NCBI GenBank assembly: GCA_045649205.1
Contig: JAZRPJ010000177.1
Location: forward strand, 1 to 10,448
Direction of reading: 5' to 3'
DNA length: 10,448 nt
DNA from: Flemingiibacterium sp045649205
GTDB lineage: Bacteria > Bacillota > Clostridia > Oscillospirales > CAG-272
Below the pieces are notes generated by a model. That model worked only from the letters and a program-made list of their open reading frames with translations. It had not been told where the DNA came from and ran no database searches. A program made the translations under genes and the position numbers. Shown here one piece after another: positions 1-6,773 of this stretch (positions are counted from its first letter, which is position 1; the number at the start of each line of letters is the position of its first letter).

Positions 1-1592
1 AGGGCAAGGGTACGCTCGTAGCATCCCACGGAGGTACGGTGGATGATGTAGGGACGGCGCTTCTGGCCGTCAACATCGATATATTCCATGCCGAAGCGCT
101 CAGCGAGAAGCTGGTCGATCTGAATGGTGATGAGAGTATCCTCTTTGCCGTGTACGTTCTTGATCTGGATATCGAGCTTCGGGCCGTAGAATGCCGCTTC
201 GCCGATACCGATGGAATACTTGATTCCGAGATTATCAAGAATCTTCTTCATGGCATCCTGAGCCTCTGCCCACTGCTCGTCTGTGCCCTCATACTTGTCG
301 CGGTTGTCAGGATCCCACTGGGAGAAGCGGTAGGAAACATCCTCGGCAAGACCGAGAGTTTCGAGGGTGTACTTCGCAAGCTCAACACAGCCCTTAAACT
401 CTTCTTCAAGCTGTTCGGGGCGGAGAATGAGGTGACCCTCGGAGATGGTGAACTGTCGTACGCGGATAAGTCCGTGCATTTCGCCGCTGTCCTCGTTGCG
501 GAAAAGGGTTGACGTTTCGCCGAGGCGCATAGGCAGGTCGCGGTAGGAACGCTGACGGTTCAAGAATACCTGATACTGGAAGGGACAGGTCATAGGACGG
601 AGTGCGAAAACTTCCTTGTCCTTTTCCTCGTCGCCGAGAACGAACATACCTTCCTTATAATGACCCCAGTGACCGGAGATTTTGTAGAGGTCGGACTTTG
701 CCATGAGAGGAGTCTTTGTTAAAAGATAGCCACGCTTCTGTTCTTCGTCTTCGATCCATCTCTGAAGAAGCTGAATAATTCTTGCACCCTTGGGAAGCAT
801 GATGGGAAGACCCTGACCGATGGAGTCAACAGTGGTGAACAGTTCAAGCTCACGTCCAAGCTTGTTATGGTCACGCTTCTTCGCTTCTTCAACTGCGGCA
901 AGGTGCTCCTTGAGCATATCTTTTGCGGGGAACGCCACGCCGTAGATTCTCTGGAGCTGCTTGTTTGCCTGATCGCCCTTCCAATATGCGCCGGTACACT
1001 GAATGAGCTTCAGTGCCTTGACAGCGCCGGTTGAGAAGATGTGGGGGCCTGCACAGAGGTCGGTAAATTCGCCCTGCTTATAGAAGGAGATTTCTTCGCC
1101 CTCGGGGAGTTCCTCGATGAGCTGAACCTTGTAGGGTTCGTCCTTCTCGGTCATGAGCTTGATTGCTTCGTCACGGGGGAGAGTGAAGCGTTCGATAAGG
1201 AGATTTTCCTTAACGATCTTCTGCATTTCAGCCTCGATATTTGCGAGAATATCGGGAGAGAAAGCTATCTCGCTGTCGATATCATAGTAAAATCCGGTTT
1301 CGATTGCGGGACCGATAGTCAGCTTCGCCGCAGGGTAAAGGCGCTTTACTGCCTGCGCAAGAATATGGGAAGCTGTGTGCCAGAATACGTGTTTACCCTC
1401 GGCATCCTCAAAGGTGAGGATCTTCACTTCCGCATCGGCATCGAGAGGGTAGGAAAGTGCGCGAACCTCGCCGTTAACGAGAGCGGCAAGGGAGGAGCGG
1501 TCGGTAAGCTCAAGGCTTTTTGCCGCCTCATAAACTGTGGTCGGAGCATCAAACTGTGCAGAAGCTCCATTTGCAAATTTTACTGAAAACAT
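1..1592 (-). CDS. thrS: Threonine--tRNA ligase (ThrRS), C-terminus cut by window edge
   Basis: Charges tRNA-Thr with threonine in the cytoplasm. 530 codons are visible from ATG at 1592; full-length ThrRS is about 640 residues, so most of the C-terminal anticodon-binding domain lies beyond base 1. Order: TGS domain (about 1-61), editing domain with HxxxH (H72, H76) and DLCAGPH (C180, H184), then the class II catalytic core. Motif 2 reads FRNEDSGEMHG near 364-373. Presumed zinc ligands are C336 (in MTCP), H387 (FTISEGH) and H518 (IIHRT), matching E. coli C334, H385 and H511. The core is a divergent version: MTCPFQYQ replaces the common MNCPGHVQ. An AAAGGA ribosome-binding site lies just upstream of the ATG. 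The gene is single, with its own promoter and T-box leader. No frameshift was seen when I translated it on the reverse strand. Confidence 0.97.
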   Translation of the reverse strand, partial: MFSVKFANGASAQFDAPTTVYEAAKSLELTDRSSLAALVNGEVRALSYPLDADAEVKILTFEDAEGKHVFWHTASHILAQAVKRLYPAAKLTIGPAIETGFYYDIDSEIAFSPDILANIEAEMQKIVKENLLIERFTLPRDEAIKLMTEKDEPYKVQLIEELPEGEEISFYKQGEFTDLCAGPHIFSTGAVKALKLIQCTGAYWKGDQANKQLQRIYGVAFPAKDMLKEHLAAVEEAKKRDHNKLGRELELFTTVDSIGQGLPIMLPKGARIIQLLQRWIEDEEQKRGYLLTKTPLMAKSDLYKISGHWGHYKEGMFVLGDEEKDKEVFALRPMTCPFQYQVFLNRQRSYRDLPMRLGETSTLFRNEDSGEMHGLIRVRQFTISEGHLILRPEQLEEEFKGCVELAKYTLETLGLAEDVSYRFSQWDPDNRDKYEGTDEQWAEAQDAMKKILDNLGIKYSIGIGEAAFYGPKLDIQIKNVHGKEDTLITIQIDQLLAERFGMEYIDVDGQKRRPYIIHRTSVGCYERTLA

Positions 1593-1620
1593 GGTAGTAC
1601 CAATCCTTTCTTCACCTCGG

Positions 1621-1886
1621 GAAAATAAAAATCCCCCGAGGCATAATAAAATATTATACCTTCGGGGTGAGATAATTCCCACGGTTCCACCCGATTTTTT
1701 TACTCTGTCCCGAGTCATAAACCCGAGTCCGTATAACGGCGGAGTCCGCCGCGCCATTTCCTGCGCGGAGCAAGATTCTTGATCTTATGAACGGCGGTTA
1801 GATTCGAAATTCTGCAATAAACCTTTTCAGCTATCGGTTCTCTCTGTAAATGCAAAATAGCGGTATATCCGTTCTGCTGTTACAGT
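1621..1886 (-). promoter_or_regulatory. T-box riboswitch leader of thrS
   Basis: Read on the reverse strand, the leader between promoter and thrS carries the T-box antiterminator sequence TGGAACCGTG (1680-1689). It sits in a helix formed by CGGGTG and CACCCCG. The overlapping CCCCGAAGG arm instead belongs to the terminator, so the two structures exclude each other. Stem I is closed by GAACGG and CCGTTC. Its distal part has the usual AGAGAGA...GCTGAAAAGG look. A Thr codon ACC (1796-1798) on the 3' side of Stem I is the candidate specifier; this assignment is inferred. Known T-boxes bind uncharged cognate tRNA and then allow read-through, so thrS should be induced by threonine starvation. Confidence 0.9.
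1622..1667 (-). terminator. T-box attenuator terminator of thrS
   Basis: On the reverse strand CCCCGAAGGTATAATA pairs with TATTATGCCTCGGGG across a 3-base loop (1634-1667). A T-rich tail, ATTTTTATTTT, follows. Its 5' arm overlaps the antiterminator helix, as expected for conditional termination by a T-box. Confidence 0.92.
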
Positions 1887-1887
1887 T

Positions 1888-1916
1888 ATTATACACCGAA
1901 ACGGCGATTTTGTCAA
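1888..1916 (-). promoter_or_regulatory. Sigma-A promoter of thrS
   Basis: Reverse-strand TTGACA (1911-1916), 17-base spacer, TATAAT (1888-1893): a perfect consensus match. Transcription would start near 1881, giving a leader of about 290 bases that contains the whole T-box. Confidence 0.93.
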
Positions 1917-1982
1917 GTGATTTCGGAAGTTTTTGTTATTTTTCAAAATTATTTGCCCGATTCTCCGAATATGTGGTACTAA

Positions 1983-2211
1983 TTATGCCGTCCTCGGCAT
2001 TTGGGGGATTTCTGATTGCACATATCTTGACAATTCCAAGGAGCATATCGGAGGGACATCTCGAACAGCGGCTGTGAGGCAGCGAACTTCTTTACACAAA
2101 CTAAAATCCGCCCCATAGGTTTGGCGGCTGATTTAACCCCGACTTCATGTGATAACATCCACCGCCTGACCATACAAGCGAGCCATCCCACATGCCGAGG
2201 ACGGCACATAA
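1983..2211 (-). ncRNA. Candidate 6S-like structured RNA
   Basis: No credible gene lies here, yet the stretch folds into one long interrupted hairpin. The closing arms are GCCGTCCTCGGCAT (1987-2000) and ATGCCGAGGACGGC (2192-2205), 14 of 14 complementary, extended by TTAT/ATAA. Inside are GGGAT/ATCCC (2005-2009, 2185-2189), CAGCGGCTG/CACCGCCTG (2066-2074, 2160-2168) and an apical CCGCC/GGCGG hairpin (2108-2127). A large asymmetric bubble lies in the middle, the layout of 6S RNA, which mimics open promoter DNA and sequesters RNA polymerase. Read on the reverse strand, the longer bubble side falls 3' and holds a small CTTG...CAAG hairpin, as in known 6S RNAs; this is why I chose minus. No strong promoter or terminator is visible for either strand, so strand and exact ends are uncertain. 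In B. subtilis, 6S-1 RNA also lies in the aspS-trmU neighbourhood. Alternatives are an unrelated structured RNA or two small palindromic repeats. Confidence 0.45.
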
Positions 2212-2253
2212 CGGAATACGCAATCATCCCAAGGCGAGCAGCAACGCAGTACC

Positions 2254-2282
2254 TTGACATTACTGTGGCTTTGTGGTATAAT
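2254..2282 (+). promoter_or_regulatory. Sigma-A promoter of mnmA
   Basis: TTGACA (2254-2259), 17-base spacer, TATAAT (2277-2282), 34 bases before the mnmA start codon. Both boxes match the consensus perfectly. Confidence 0.93.
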
Positions 2283-2316
2283 CTAATACATAAAAGAACG
2301 AAAGGACGGCGGCATT

Positions 2317-3390
2317 ATGGCGGAGAAAATACTTGTTGCAATGAGCGGAGGAGTTGACAGCTCCGTTGCCGCTTATCTCATAAGAAAAGAAGGCAGGGAC
2401 GCCGTTGGCGTTACATTAAAGCTCTTTTCAAACGAGGATATCGACCTCGATAAAGAAAAAACCTGCTGTTCGCTCTCCGATGTGGAGGACGCACGGAGCG
2501 TGGCTCTCCGCCTTGGTATGGAGCATCATGTCTTCAATTTCAGCGAGGGGTTCCGCGAAAACGTAGTCGACCGATTCATTCATACCTATGAGGCGGGCGG
2601 CACGCCTAATCCTTGCATCGACTGCAACCGATTCATAAAGTGGCGTCAGCTTCTCACACGCGCCGACCTTATGGGCTGCGATTACATCGCCACCGGTCAC
2701 TATGCCCGAATCGAAAAGGACGAGGCATCGGGACGGTATTTATTAAAGCGCTCGGCGGACATCACAAAGGACCAGACCTACGTTCTGTGGGCACTGACTC
2801 AGGAACAGCTTTCACGGACAATTCTGCCCCTTGGGGGACTTTCAAAGGACGAGGTTCGTAAAATTGCCGATGAGCAGTCGTTCATCAATGCGGACAAGCC
2901 CGACAGTCAGGATATCTGTTTCGTACCCGACGGGGACTACGCCGGATTTATCGAAAGATATACGAAAAAAACCTACCCAGAGGGAGATTTCATCGGCGAG
3001 GACGGCAGAGTTTTCGGTAAACATAAGGGAATAATCAGATACACGGTAGGTCAGCGAAAAGGACTCGGCGTAGCCTTCGGAAGTCCAATCTATGTAAGCA
3101 AAATAAATCCATCGGATAACACGGTAACATTAAGCCCGGAAGCAAGCCTTTTCTCTGATGAGCTTTACGCCTCGGATATAAATATCATCGCCTATGAAAA
3201 AATCGCCGAGCCCATAAGGGTCACGGCGAAAATACGCTACGGTATGAAGGAGTTTCCGGCAACTGTGGTACAAACCGGAGATGATGAGATCCATGTAAAA
3301 TTCGACTTACCGGTAAGAGCTGTTACAAAAGGTCAGTCAGTGGTACTGTATTCCGGCGATACCGTAATCGGCGGCGGAATCATAAAGTAA
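2317..3390 (+). CDS. mnmA: tRNA-specific 2-thiouridylase MnmA
   Basis: Thiolates the wobble uridine U34 of tRNA-Lys, -Glu and -Gln using ATP and sulfur relayed from a cysteine desulfurase. At 357 residues it is the normal family length. The N-terminal PP-loop ATPase motif is SGGVDSS (10-16). C103 in NPCIDCN and C201 in DICFVPDGDY match the catalytic pair C102/C199 of E. coli MnmA. ATGHYAR (125-131) and KDQTYVLW (151-158) are further family signatures. Extra cysteines at 50-51 (KTCCS) and C100 (a CxxC with C103) are visible. ATG 2317 follows an AAAGGA site. The gene has its own promoter and appears monocistronic. Its last 54 bases overlap the opposing DUF6514-like gene. No cysteine desulfurase gene is in the window. 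Confidence 0.97.
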   Translation: MAEKILVAMSGGVDSSVAAYLIRKEGRDAVGVTLKLFSNEDIDLDKEKTCCSLSDVEDARSVALRLGMEHHVFNFSEGFRENVVDRFIHTYEAGGTPNPCIDCNRFIKWRQLLTRADLMGCDYIATGHYARIEKDEASGRYLLKRSADITKDQTYVLWALTQEQLSRTILPLGGLSKDEVRKIADEQSFINADKPDSQDICFVPDGDYAGFIERYTKKTYPEGDFIGEDGRVFGKHKGIIRYTVGQRKGLGVAFGSPIYVSKINPSDNTVTLSPEASLFSDELYASDINIIAYEKIAEPIRVTAKIRYGMKEFPATVVQTGDDEIHVKFDLPVRAVTKGQSVVLYSGDTVIGGGIIK

Positions 3391-3681
3391 GACTCCGATG
3401 CTGTCAGATATGACATCGGAGAGGTGGCAGGGACGTACATTGTTTCTGCAAATCAGATCAAAGATAGCTTCCGCTTCACGGATACTGCAGGTCACGTCGC
3501 CGATCACTTCGGTTTCGACATCGTTGTCATGCTTCAGGGATAGGGCGAAATTATAGGTGACGCGGTGAAATTCATGCAGCGGCATGGGGGATACACGGCA
3601 TTCGAGAGATGTTCGGCTTTCAAGCTGTTTGAAAAAATATAGGACGGATTCGGCGTTATGCAATGCGGACGGAGGCGTCAT
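3337..3681 (-). CDS. DUF6514-like small protein, function unknown
   Basis: A 114-residue protein without a signal peptide or membrane segment. Residues about 30-92 resemble the DUF6514 family of Clostridia: a strand-rich first half (HRVTYNFALSL, DVETEVIGDVTCSI), then EAIFDLICRNNVRPCHLSDVISD, close to the family ending '...LxxLCNExxLxPxHLxDVxED'. This assignment is from memory of the family and untested. ATG 3681 has an AAAGG site 11 bases upstream and a promoter behind it. The last 20 or so residues (from SIGVLLYD) lie beyond the usual family end. They are encoded antisense to the end of mnmA, so the original stop may have been lost. A hairpin after the mnmA stop falls within its 3' coding part. 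The function of the family is not known to me. Confidence 0.72.
   Translation of the reverse strand: MTPPSALHNAESVLYFFKQLESRTSLECRVSPMPLHEFHRVTYNFALSLKHDNDVETEVIGDVTCSIREAEAIFDLICRNNVRPCHLSDVISDSIGVLLYDSAADYGIAGIQYH
3393..3421. other. Hairpin between the mnmA stop and DUF6514-like gene tail
   Basis: CTCCGATG (3393-3400) pairs with CATCGGAG (3414-3421), and inner TGTCA/TGACA can also pair. It starts two bases after the mnmA stop. No T-run follows on the forward strand; on the reverse strand TCTTACTTTA follows. It may be a weak mnmA terminator or a former bidirectional terminator now read through by the opposing reading frame. Confidence 0.4.
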
Positions 3682-3715
3682 TTGTACAGATACCTTTCAT
3701 GATTATTTGTATCTG

Positions 3716-3737
3716 CATACCGGTATGTAATTACATA
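3716..3737. promoter_or_regulatory. Overlapping palindromes at the start of the DUF6514-like transcript
   Basis: CATACCGGTATG (3716-3727) and TATGTAATTACATA (3724-3737) are perfect palindromes that share four bases. An additional inverted pair, CAGATAC/GTATCTG (3687-3693, 3709-3715), lies next to them. They fall between the -10 box and the start codon of the reverse-strand gene, where a repressor would block transcription. Operator function is inferred. Confidence 0.45.
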
Positions 3738-3741
3738 TATT

Positions 3742-3770
3742 ATGATACCATAAAATGGGGAATATGTAAA
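3742..3770 (-). promoter_or_regulatory. Probable promoter of the DUF6514-like gene
   Basis: Reverse-strand TTTACA (3765-3770), 17-base spacer, TATCAT (3742-3747), about 60 bases before the start codon at 3681. Five of six bases match in each box. Confidence 0.65.
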
Positions 3771-3902
3771 GTCAAATCGAAGGCGTATTTCGACAAACAA
3801 AGTCGCATACGGCGCCAGGATTTCAAATTATTTCCCGTATTTGTAAAGTGTGACGAAAATTTGTGCTCACAGGGGTGCATATTTATGTACGGACCGCATT
3901 TT

Positions 3903-3938
3903 GGAAAAACCAAGGGGCAGATCAGCTTGATCTGCCCC
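3903..3938 (-). terminator. Rho-independent terminator of the lipoprotein gene
   Basis: A perfect 11-bp stem GGGGCAGATCA/TGATCTGCCCC with a 3-base loop (3914-3938) starts 8 bases past the lipoprotein stop. On the reverse strand it is followed by TTGGTTTTT. The stretch 3771-3902 beyond it, up to the promoter of the next gene, holds nothing else that I can identify. Confidence 0.9.
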
Positions 3939-3946
3939 ATAGCTGT

Positions 3947-4720
3947 TTATTTAACCGAAGAATCAACCGCAAATTCCGCGTAGACTTTATATGCAAAAAT
4001 ATCGTCCATGCCGTGAAATTCGCTTATGGACTTGACCACTCTGTATTTGCCGTCAGTGAGAGTGCCGTAGATGTAGGGCCAGTGGGTTTCGATTTCTACA
4101 TGATCGCTGATTTCGGGATCGTCATTGCAGGGGATTAAATAAGCGATTGCCGTCCAGGCAATCTCATCCTCCGGCACAAGGGTGTCCATCTTCTCCCACT
4201 TTCCGTCAACATACTTTTCAAGGATGAACTGACTTCCGGTGGTAATTTCAAAGTCGCAAGGCTTACCCGGACCGGTGAGCACCAAAGTAAGCCCCGTTCT
4301 CGTTACATCTTTTACGCTTGCGGTGACGTTGGCGGTGGTTTCCGCCTTAAATACTCCATATCCTCCCGAATATCTCACATAAATGATGTCCACCACGGTG
4401 GGATCGGCGTAGATCTCCTGACCCTCGTCAAGGTGGCAGGCGGCGAAATCCTCGTCCGGGATGCTTTCGTTGTCAACGTGCTGCACCTTTCCGACAAGCC
4501 GGAAGCCTTCGGGGAGAGGGTGATCGAAGCCGTTGTTATCATGGATGAAAACATGGCCGTTATACATAATCATTTCCTGCTGCACCTGACCGGTGGGATA
4601 ACCGGTTTCTGTGGGGTTGTTGTCGGTATCGGTAGGGATTGGAGCGACGGGATGACTGTCACACCCCACCAGTGCGGCGGCGAGAGTAAATAACAGTAAA
4701 GCTGCGAAAATCTTTTTCAT
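3947..4720 (-). CDS. Lipoprotein with C-terminal bacterial Ig-like domain
   Basis: A 257-residue exported lipoprotein. The signal peptide is MKK plus a hydrophobic run ending in the lipobox LVGC, with C20 as lipidation site. It should be anchored on the outer face of the membrane. A Pro/Thr/Asp-rich linker (21-45) follows. Residues about 46-125 form a first domain with LPEGFRLVGKV and DPTVVDIIYVRY. Residues about 135-252 look like an Ig-like fold of the Big_14 type: GLTLVLTG, FILEKYVDGKWEKM, a Trp before a Tyr-rich strand, and LTDGKYRVVKS. Strong GGAGG site 8 bases before ATG 4720. It is a single gene, divergent from aspS, with an ECF-sigma-like promoter and a strong terminator. Similar Clostridia lipoproteins often accompany regulators such as BlaR1-type peptidases or sigma factors, but none is adjacent here. 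The ligand is unknown. Confidence 0.85.
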   Translation of the reverse strand: MKKIFAALLLFTLAAALVGCDSHPVAPIPTDTDNNPTETGYPTGQVQQEMIMYNGHVFIHDNNGFDHPLPEGFRLVGKVQHVDNESIPDEDFAACHLDEGQEIYADPTVVDIIYVRYSGGYGVFKAETTANVTASVKDVTRTGLTLVLTGPGKPCDFEITTGSQFILEKYVDGKWEKMDTLVPEDEIAWTAIAYLIPCNDDPEISDHVEIETHWPYIYGTLTDGKYRVVKSISEFHGMDDIFAYKVYAEFAVDSSVK

Positions 4721-4770
4721 CGTGATTTCCTCCGTGAAATTTATTGGGAGAATTTATCCCTGTACTTACA

Positions 4771-4797
4771 TAGACGAAAAAACGGGGGGAAAGTTCC
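4771..4797 (-). promoter_or_regulatory. ECF-sigma-type promoter of the lipoprotein gene
   Basis: On the reverse strand GGAAC (4793-4797) is followed by exactly 16 bases and then CGTCTA (4771-4776). This fits the AAC-N16-CGTC pattern known for ECF sigma factors such as B. subtilis SigW, SigX and SigM. No convincing sigma-A promoter lies between this and the start codon 50 bases downstream. Confidence 0.6.
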
Positions 4798-4835
4798 GGA
4801 TTTTTAATAATTTTTCGGATATTTTGTCTTTACTA

Positions 4836-4864
4836 TTGCAAAACGGCGAAAAATCTGCTATAAT
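4836..4864 (+). promoter_or_regulatory. Sigma-A promoter of aspS
   Basis: TTGCAA (4836-4841), 17-base spacer, TATAAT (4859-4864), 50 bases before the aspS start. No T-box elements are visible in the short leader. Confidence 0.88.
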
Positions 4865-4914
4865 AGTTTTTGTAATATTTTGTTTTAAAAAACTTTGAAA
4901 GGTAATATACATCT

Positions 4915-6717
4915 ATGGGAGCACAACTTACAAAAAACGATAAAAGAACCTGCTATGTGGCAGAGCTTTCCGCAAAGGATATCGGAAAAGAAGTCTGCCT
5001 GATGGGATGGGTACAGCGTCAGCGTGACCTTGGCGGTCTTATCTTCGTTGACCTGCGTGACCGTTCCGGCATCGTACAGCTCGCCTTTGACGACAACACT
5101 GACAGAAGTGTTTTCGATACAGCATTCACTCTTCGTTCCGAGTTCTCCATCTGCGCGAAAGGCGTGGTAAGAGCAAGAGGCGAGGGTGCTGTCAACAAGA
5201 ATATCCCCACCGGTGAAATTGAGGTTGCCGTGACCGAGCTTAAAATTTTCTCCGTGGCGCAGACACCGCCCTTTGAGATCGTTGAGAACAGTGATGTTAA
5301 GCCGGAGCTTCGCCTGAAGCACCGTTATCTGGACCTCCGCCGTCCTGACCTTGCAGGCAATATTATTGCAAGAAGCAAGATCGCGAAGATCGTACGCGAC
5401 TACTACATGGAGAATAATTTCCTCGAAATTGAAACTCCCTGCCTTATAAAGCCCACACCCGAGGGAGCCAGAGATTACCTTGTTCCCAGCCGTGTGCATC
5501 CGGGCAAATTCTATGCTCTCCCCCAGTCCCCCCAGCTCTACAAGCAGCTTCTCATGCTGTCTGGATTTGACCGCTATATTCAGATCGCACGCTGCTTCCG
5601 CGACGAGGACCTCCGTGCAGACCGTCAGCCGGAATTTACACAGATCGACCTTGAAATGTCCTATGTAACCGAGGACGACGTAATGGAGATCAACGAGAAA
5701 TTCCTCGTTCGCCTTTGGAAAGAATTTCTCGGCGTTGATCTTCCCACTCCCTTCCTCCGCATGACCTATGCAGAGGCTATGGAGCGTTTTGGCTCGGACA
5801 AGCCCGATATGCGTTTCGGCTACGAGCTTCAGGATGTTTCCGAGGTTCTCAAAGACTGCGGCTTCAAGGTGTTCGCCGATGCTATTGCAAACGGCGGATC
5901 TGTCCGCGCCATTGTCATTAACGGTGAGGCAGCGAAGTTCTCACGTAAGGAAATTGACTCTCTTACCAATTTCGTGAAATCCTACCGCGCAAAGGGTCTT
6001 GCATGGTACAAGAATGTAGGCGGCGAGGTTTCTTCCTCATACGCCAAGTTCCTCACTGAAGAAGAAAATGCGGCACTCCAGGCAAAGCTTGGTATTTCCG
6101 AAAACGATATCGCATTTATCGTTGCCGACAAGAACAGCGTTGTATTCAATTCTCTCGGCGCACTCCGCTGTGAGATCGCAAAGCGTCTTGGAATTCTCCG
6201 TGCCGATGATTATAAGTTCCTCTGGGTTACCGAGTTCCCGCTTCTCGAATTTGACGAGGATGACGGACGCTACTACGCAAAGCACCATCCCTTCACCATG
6301 CCGATGGAGGAGGACCTCAAATACGTTGATACCGATCCCGGTAAGATCCGTGCGAAGGCTTACGACATCGTCCTCAACGGCTACGAAATGGGCGGCGGCT
6401 CCGTGCGTATTCACGATGCGCAGATCCAGTCCCAGATGTTCGATCTTTTAGGCCTTACCAAGGAAGAGGCGGAGGAAAAATTCGGATTCCTTCTCGAAGC
6501 TTTCAAGTACGGCGTACCCCCTCATGCAGGTATGGCATTCGGTTTCGACCGCCTTGTAATGCTTGCCCTCGGACTTGACGACATCCGTGACGTAATCGCC
6601 TTCCCGAAGGTACAGAACGCGTCCGAGCTTATGACCGGCGCACCCGCACTTCCCGATATGAAGGCTCTCGGCGAGCTTTCCATCGCTGTGGTCGAGCAGG
6701 AAAAAGAAGCGGAATAA
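4915..6717 (+). CDS. aspS: Aspartate--tRNA ligase (AspRS), bacterial type
   Basis: Charges tRNA-Asp in the cytoplasm. At 600 residues it is the full bacterial length, which includes the inserted GAD domain. Order: N-terminal OB-fold anticodon-binding domain (about 12-115, with GWVQRQRDLGGLIFVDLRDR); class II core starting near LRLKHRYLDLRRPDL (132-146); QSPQLYKQ (204-211); motif 2 FRDEDLRADRQPEFTQ (228-243); GAD insert (about 290-415); motif 3 GVPPHAG...GFDRL (533-547). L39 in RDLGG occupies the site that is His in known non-discriminating enzymes. By that single residue the enzyme would be specific for tRNA-Asp; this is inference. A GAAAGG site lies about 12 bases before ATG 4915. The gene has its own promoter and a hairpin terminator, so it is probably monocistronic. 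Confidence 0.98.
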   Translation: MGAQLTKNDKRTCYVAELSAKDIGKEVCLMGWVQRQRDLGGLIFVDLRDRSGIVQLAFDDNTDRSVFDTAFTLRSEFSICAKGVVRARGEGAVNKNIPTGEIEVAVTELKIFSVAQTPPFEIVENSDVKPELRLKHRYLDLRRPDLAGNIIARSKIAKIVRDYYMENNFLEIETPCLIKPTPEGARDYLVPSRVHPGKFYALPQSPQLYKQLLMLSGFDRYIQIARCFRDEDLRADRQPEFTQIDLEMSYVTEDDVMEINEKFLVRLWKEFLGVDLPTPFLRMTYAEAMERFGSDKPDMRFGYELQDVSEVLKDCGFKVFADAIANGGSVRAIVINGEAAKFSRKEIDSLTNFVKSYRAKGLAWYKNVGGEVSSSYAKFLTEEENAALQAKLGISENDIAFIVADKNSVVFNSLGALRCEIAKRLGILRADDYKFLWVTEFPLLEFDEDDGRYYAKHHPFTMPMEEDLKYVDTDPGKIRAKAYDIVLNGYEMGGGSVRIHDAQIQSQMFDLLGLTKEEAEEKFGFLLEAFKYGVPPHAGMAFGFDRLVMLALGLDDIRDVIAFPKVQNASELMTGAPALPDMKALGELSIAVVEQEKEAE

Positions 6718-6730
6718 TCAAAGTTAAAAT

Positions 6731-6760
6731 GGGGTCGCCGATGCGACCCCGAAGCTTTTA
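6731..6760 (+). terminator. Hairpin terminator after aspS
   Basis: GGGGTCGC/GCGACCCC with a CGAT loop (6731-6750) begins 13 bases after the aspS stop. The tail GAAGCTTTTA has only a short T-run, so termination may be incomplete. Confidence 0.65.
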
Positions 6761-6773
6761 GGGAGAAAAAATA

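Noticed and set aside
39..1586. Forward-strand open frames of 157 and 181 codons
   Set aside because: They lie opposite thrS, whose reverse-strand translation shows all ThrRS motifs without interruption; the forward frames resemble nothing known.
1979..2260. Reverse-strand 93-codon frame and short forward frames in the thrS-mnmA gap
   Set aside because: No ribosome-binding sites and no recognisable protein family. The base pattern is explained by long-range pairing of a structured RNA.
3663..4138. Forward frames of 106 and 91 codons and a reverse frame at 3740-3940
   Set aside because: They cross the DUF6514-like promoter, its palindromes and the lipoprotein terminator, or lie antisense to the lipoprotein, and have no ribosome-binding sites.
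4885..5499. Reverse-strand 204-codon frame opposite the start of aspS
   Set aside because: It is antisense to the highly conserved AspRS N-terminus and the aspS leader; the open frame follows from aspS codon usage.
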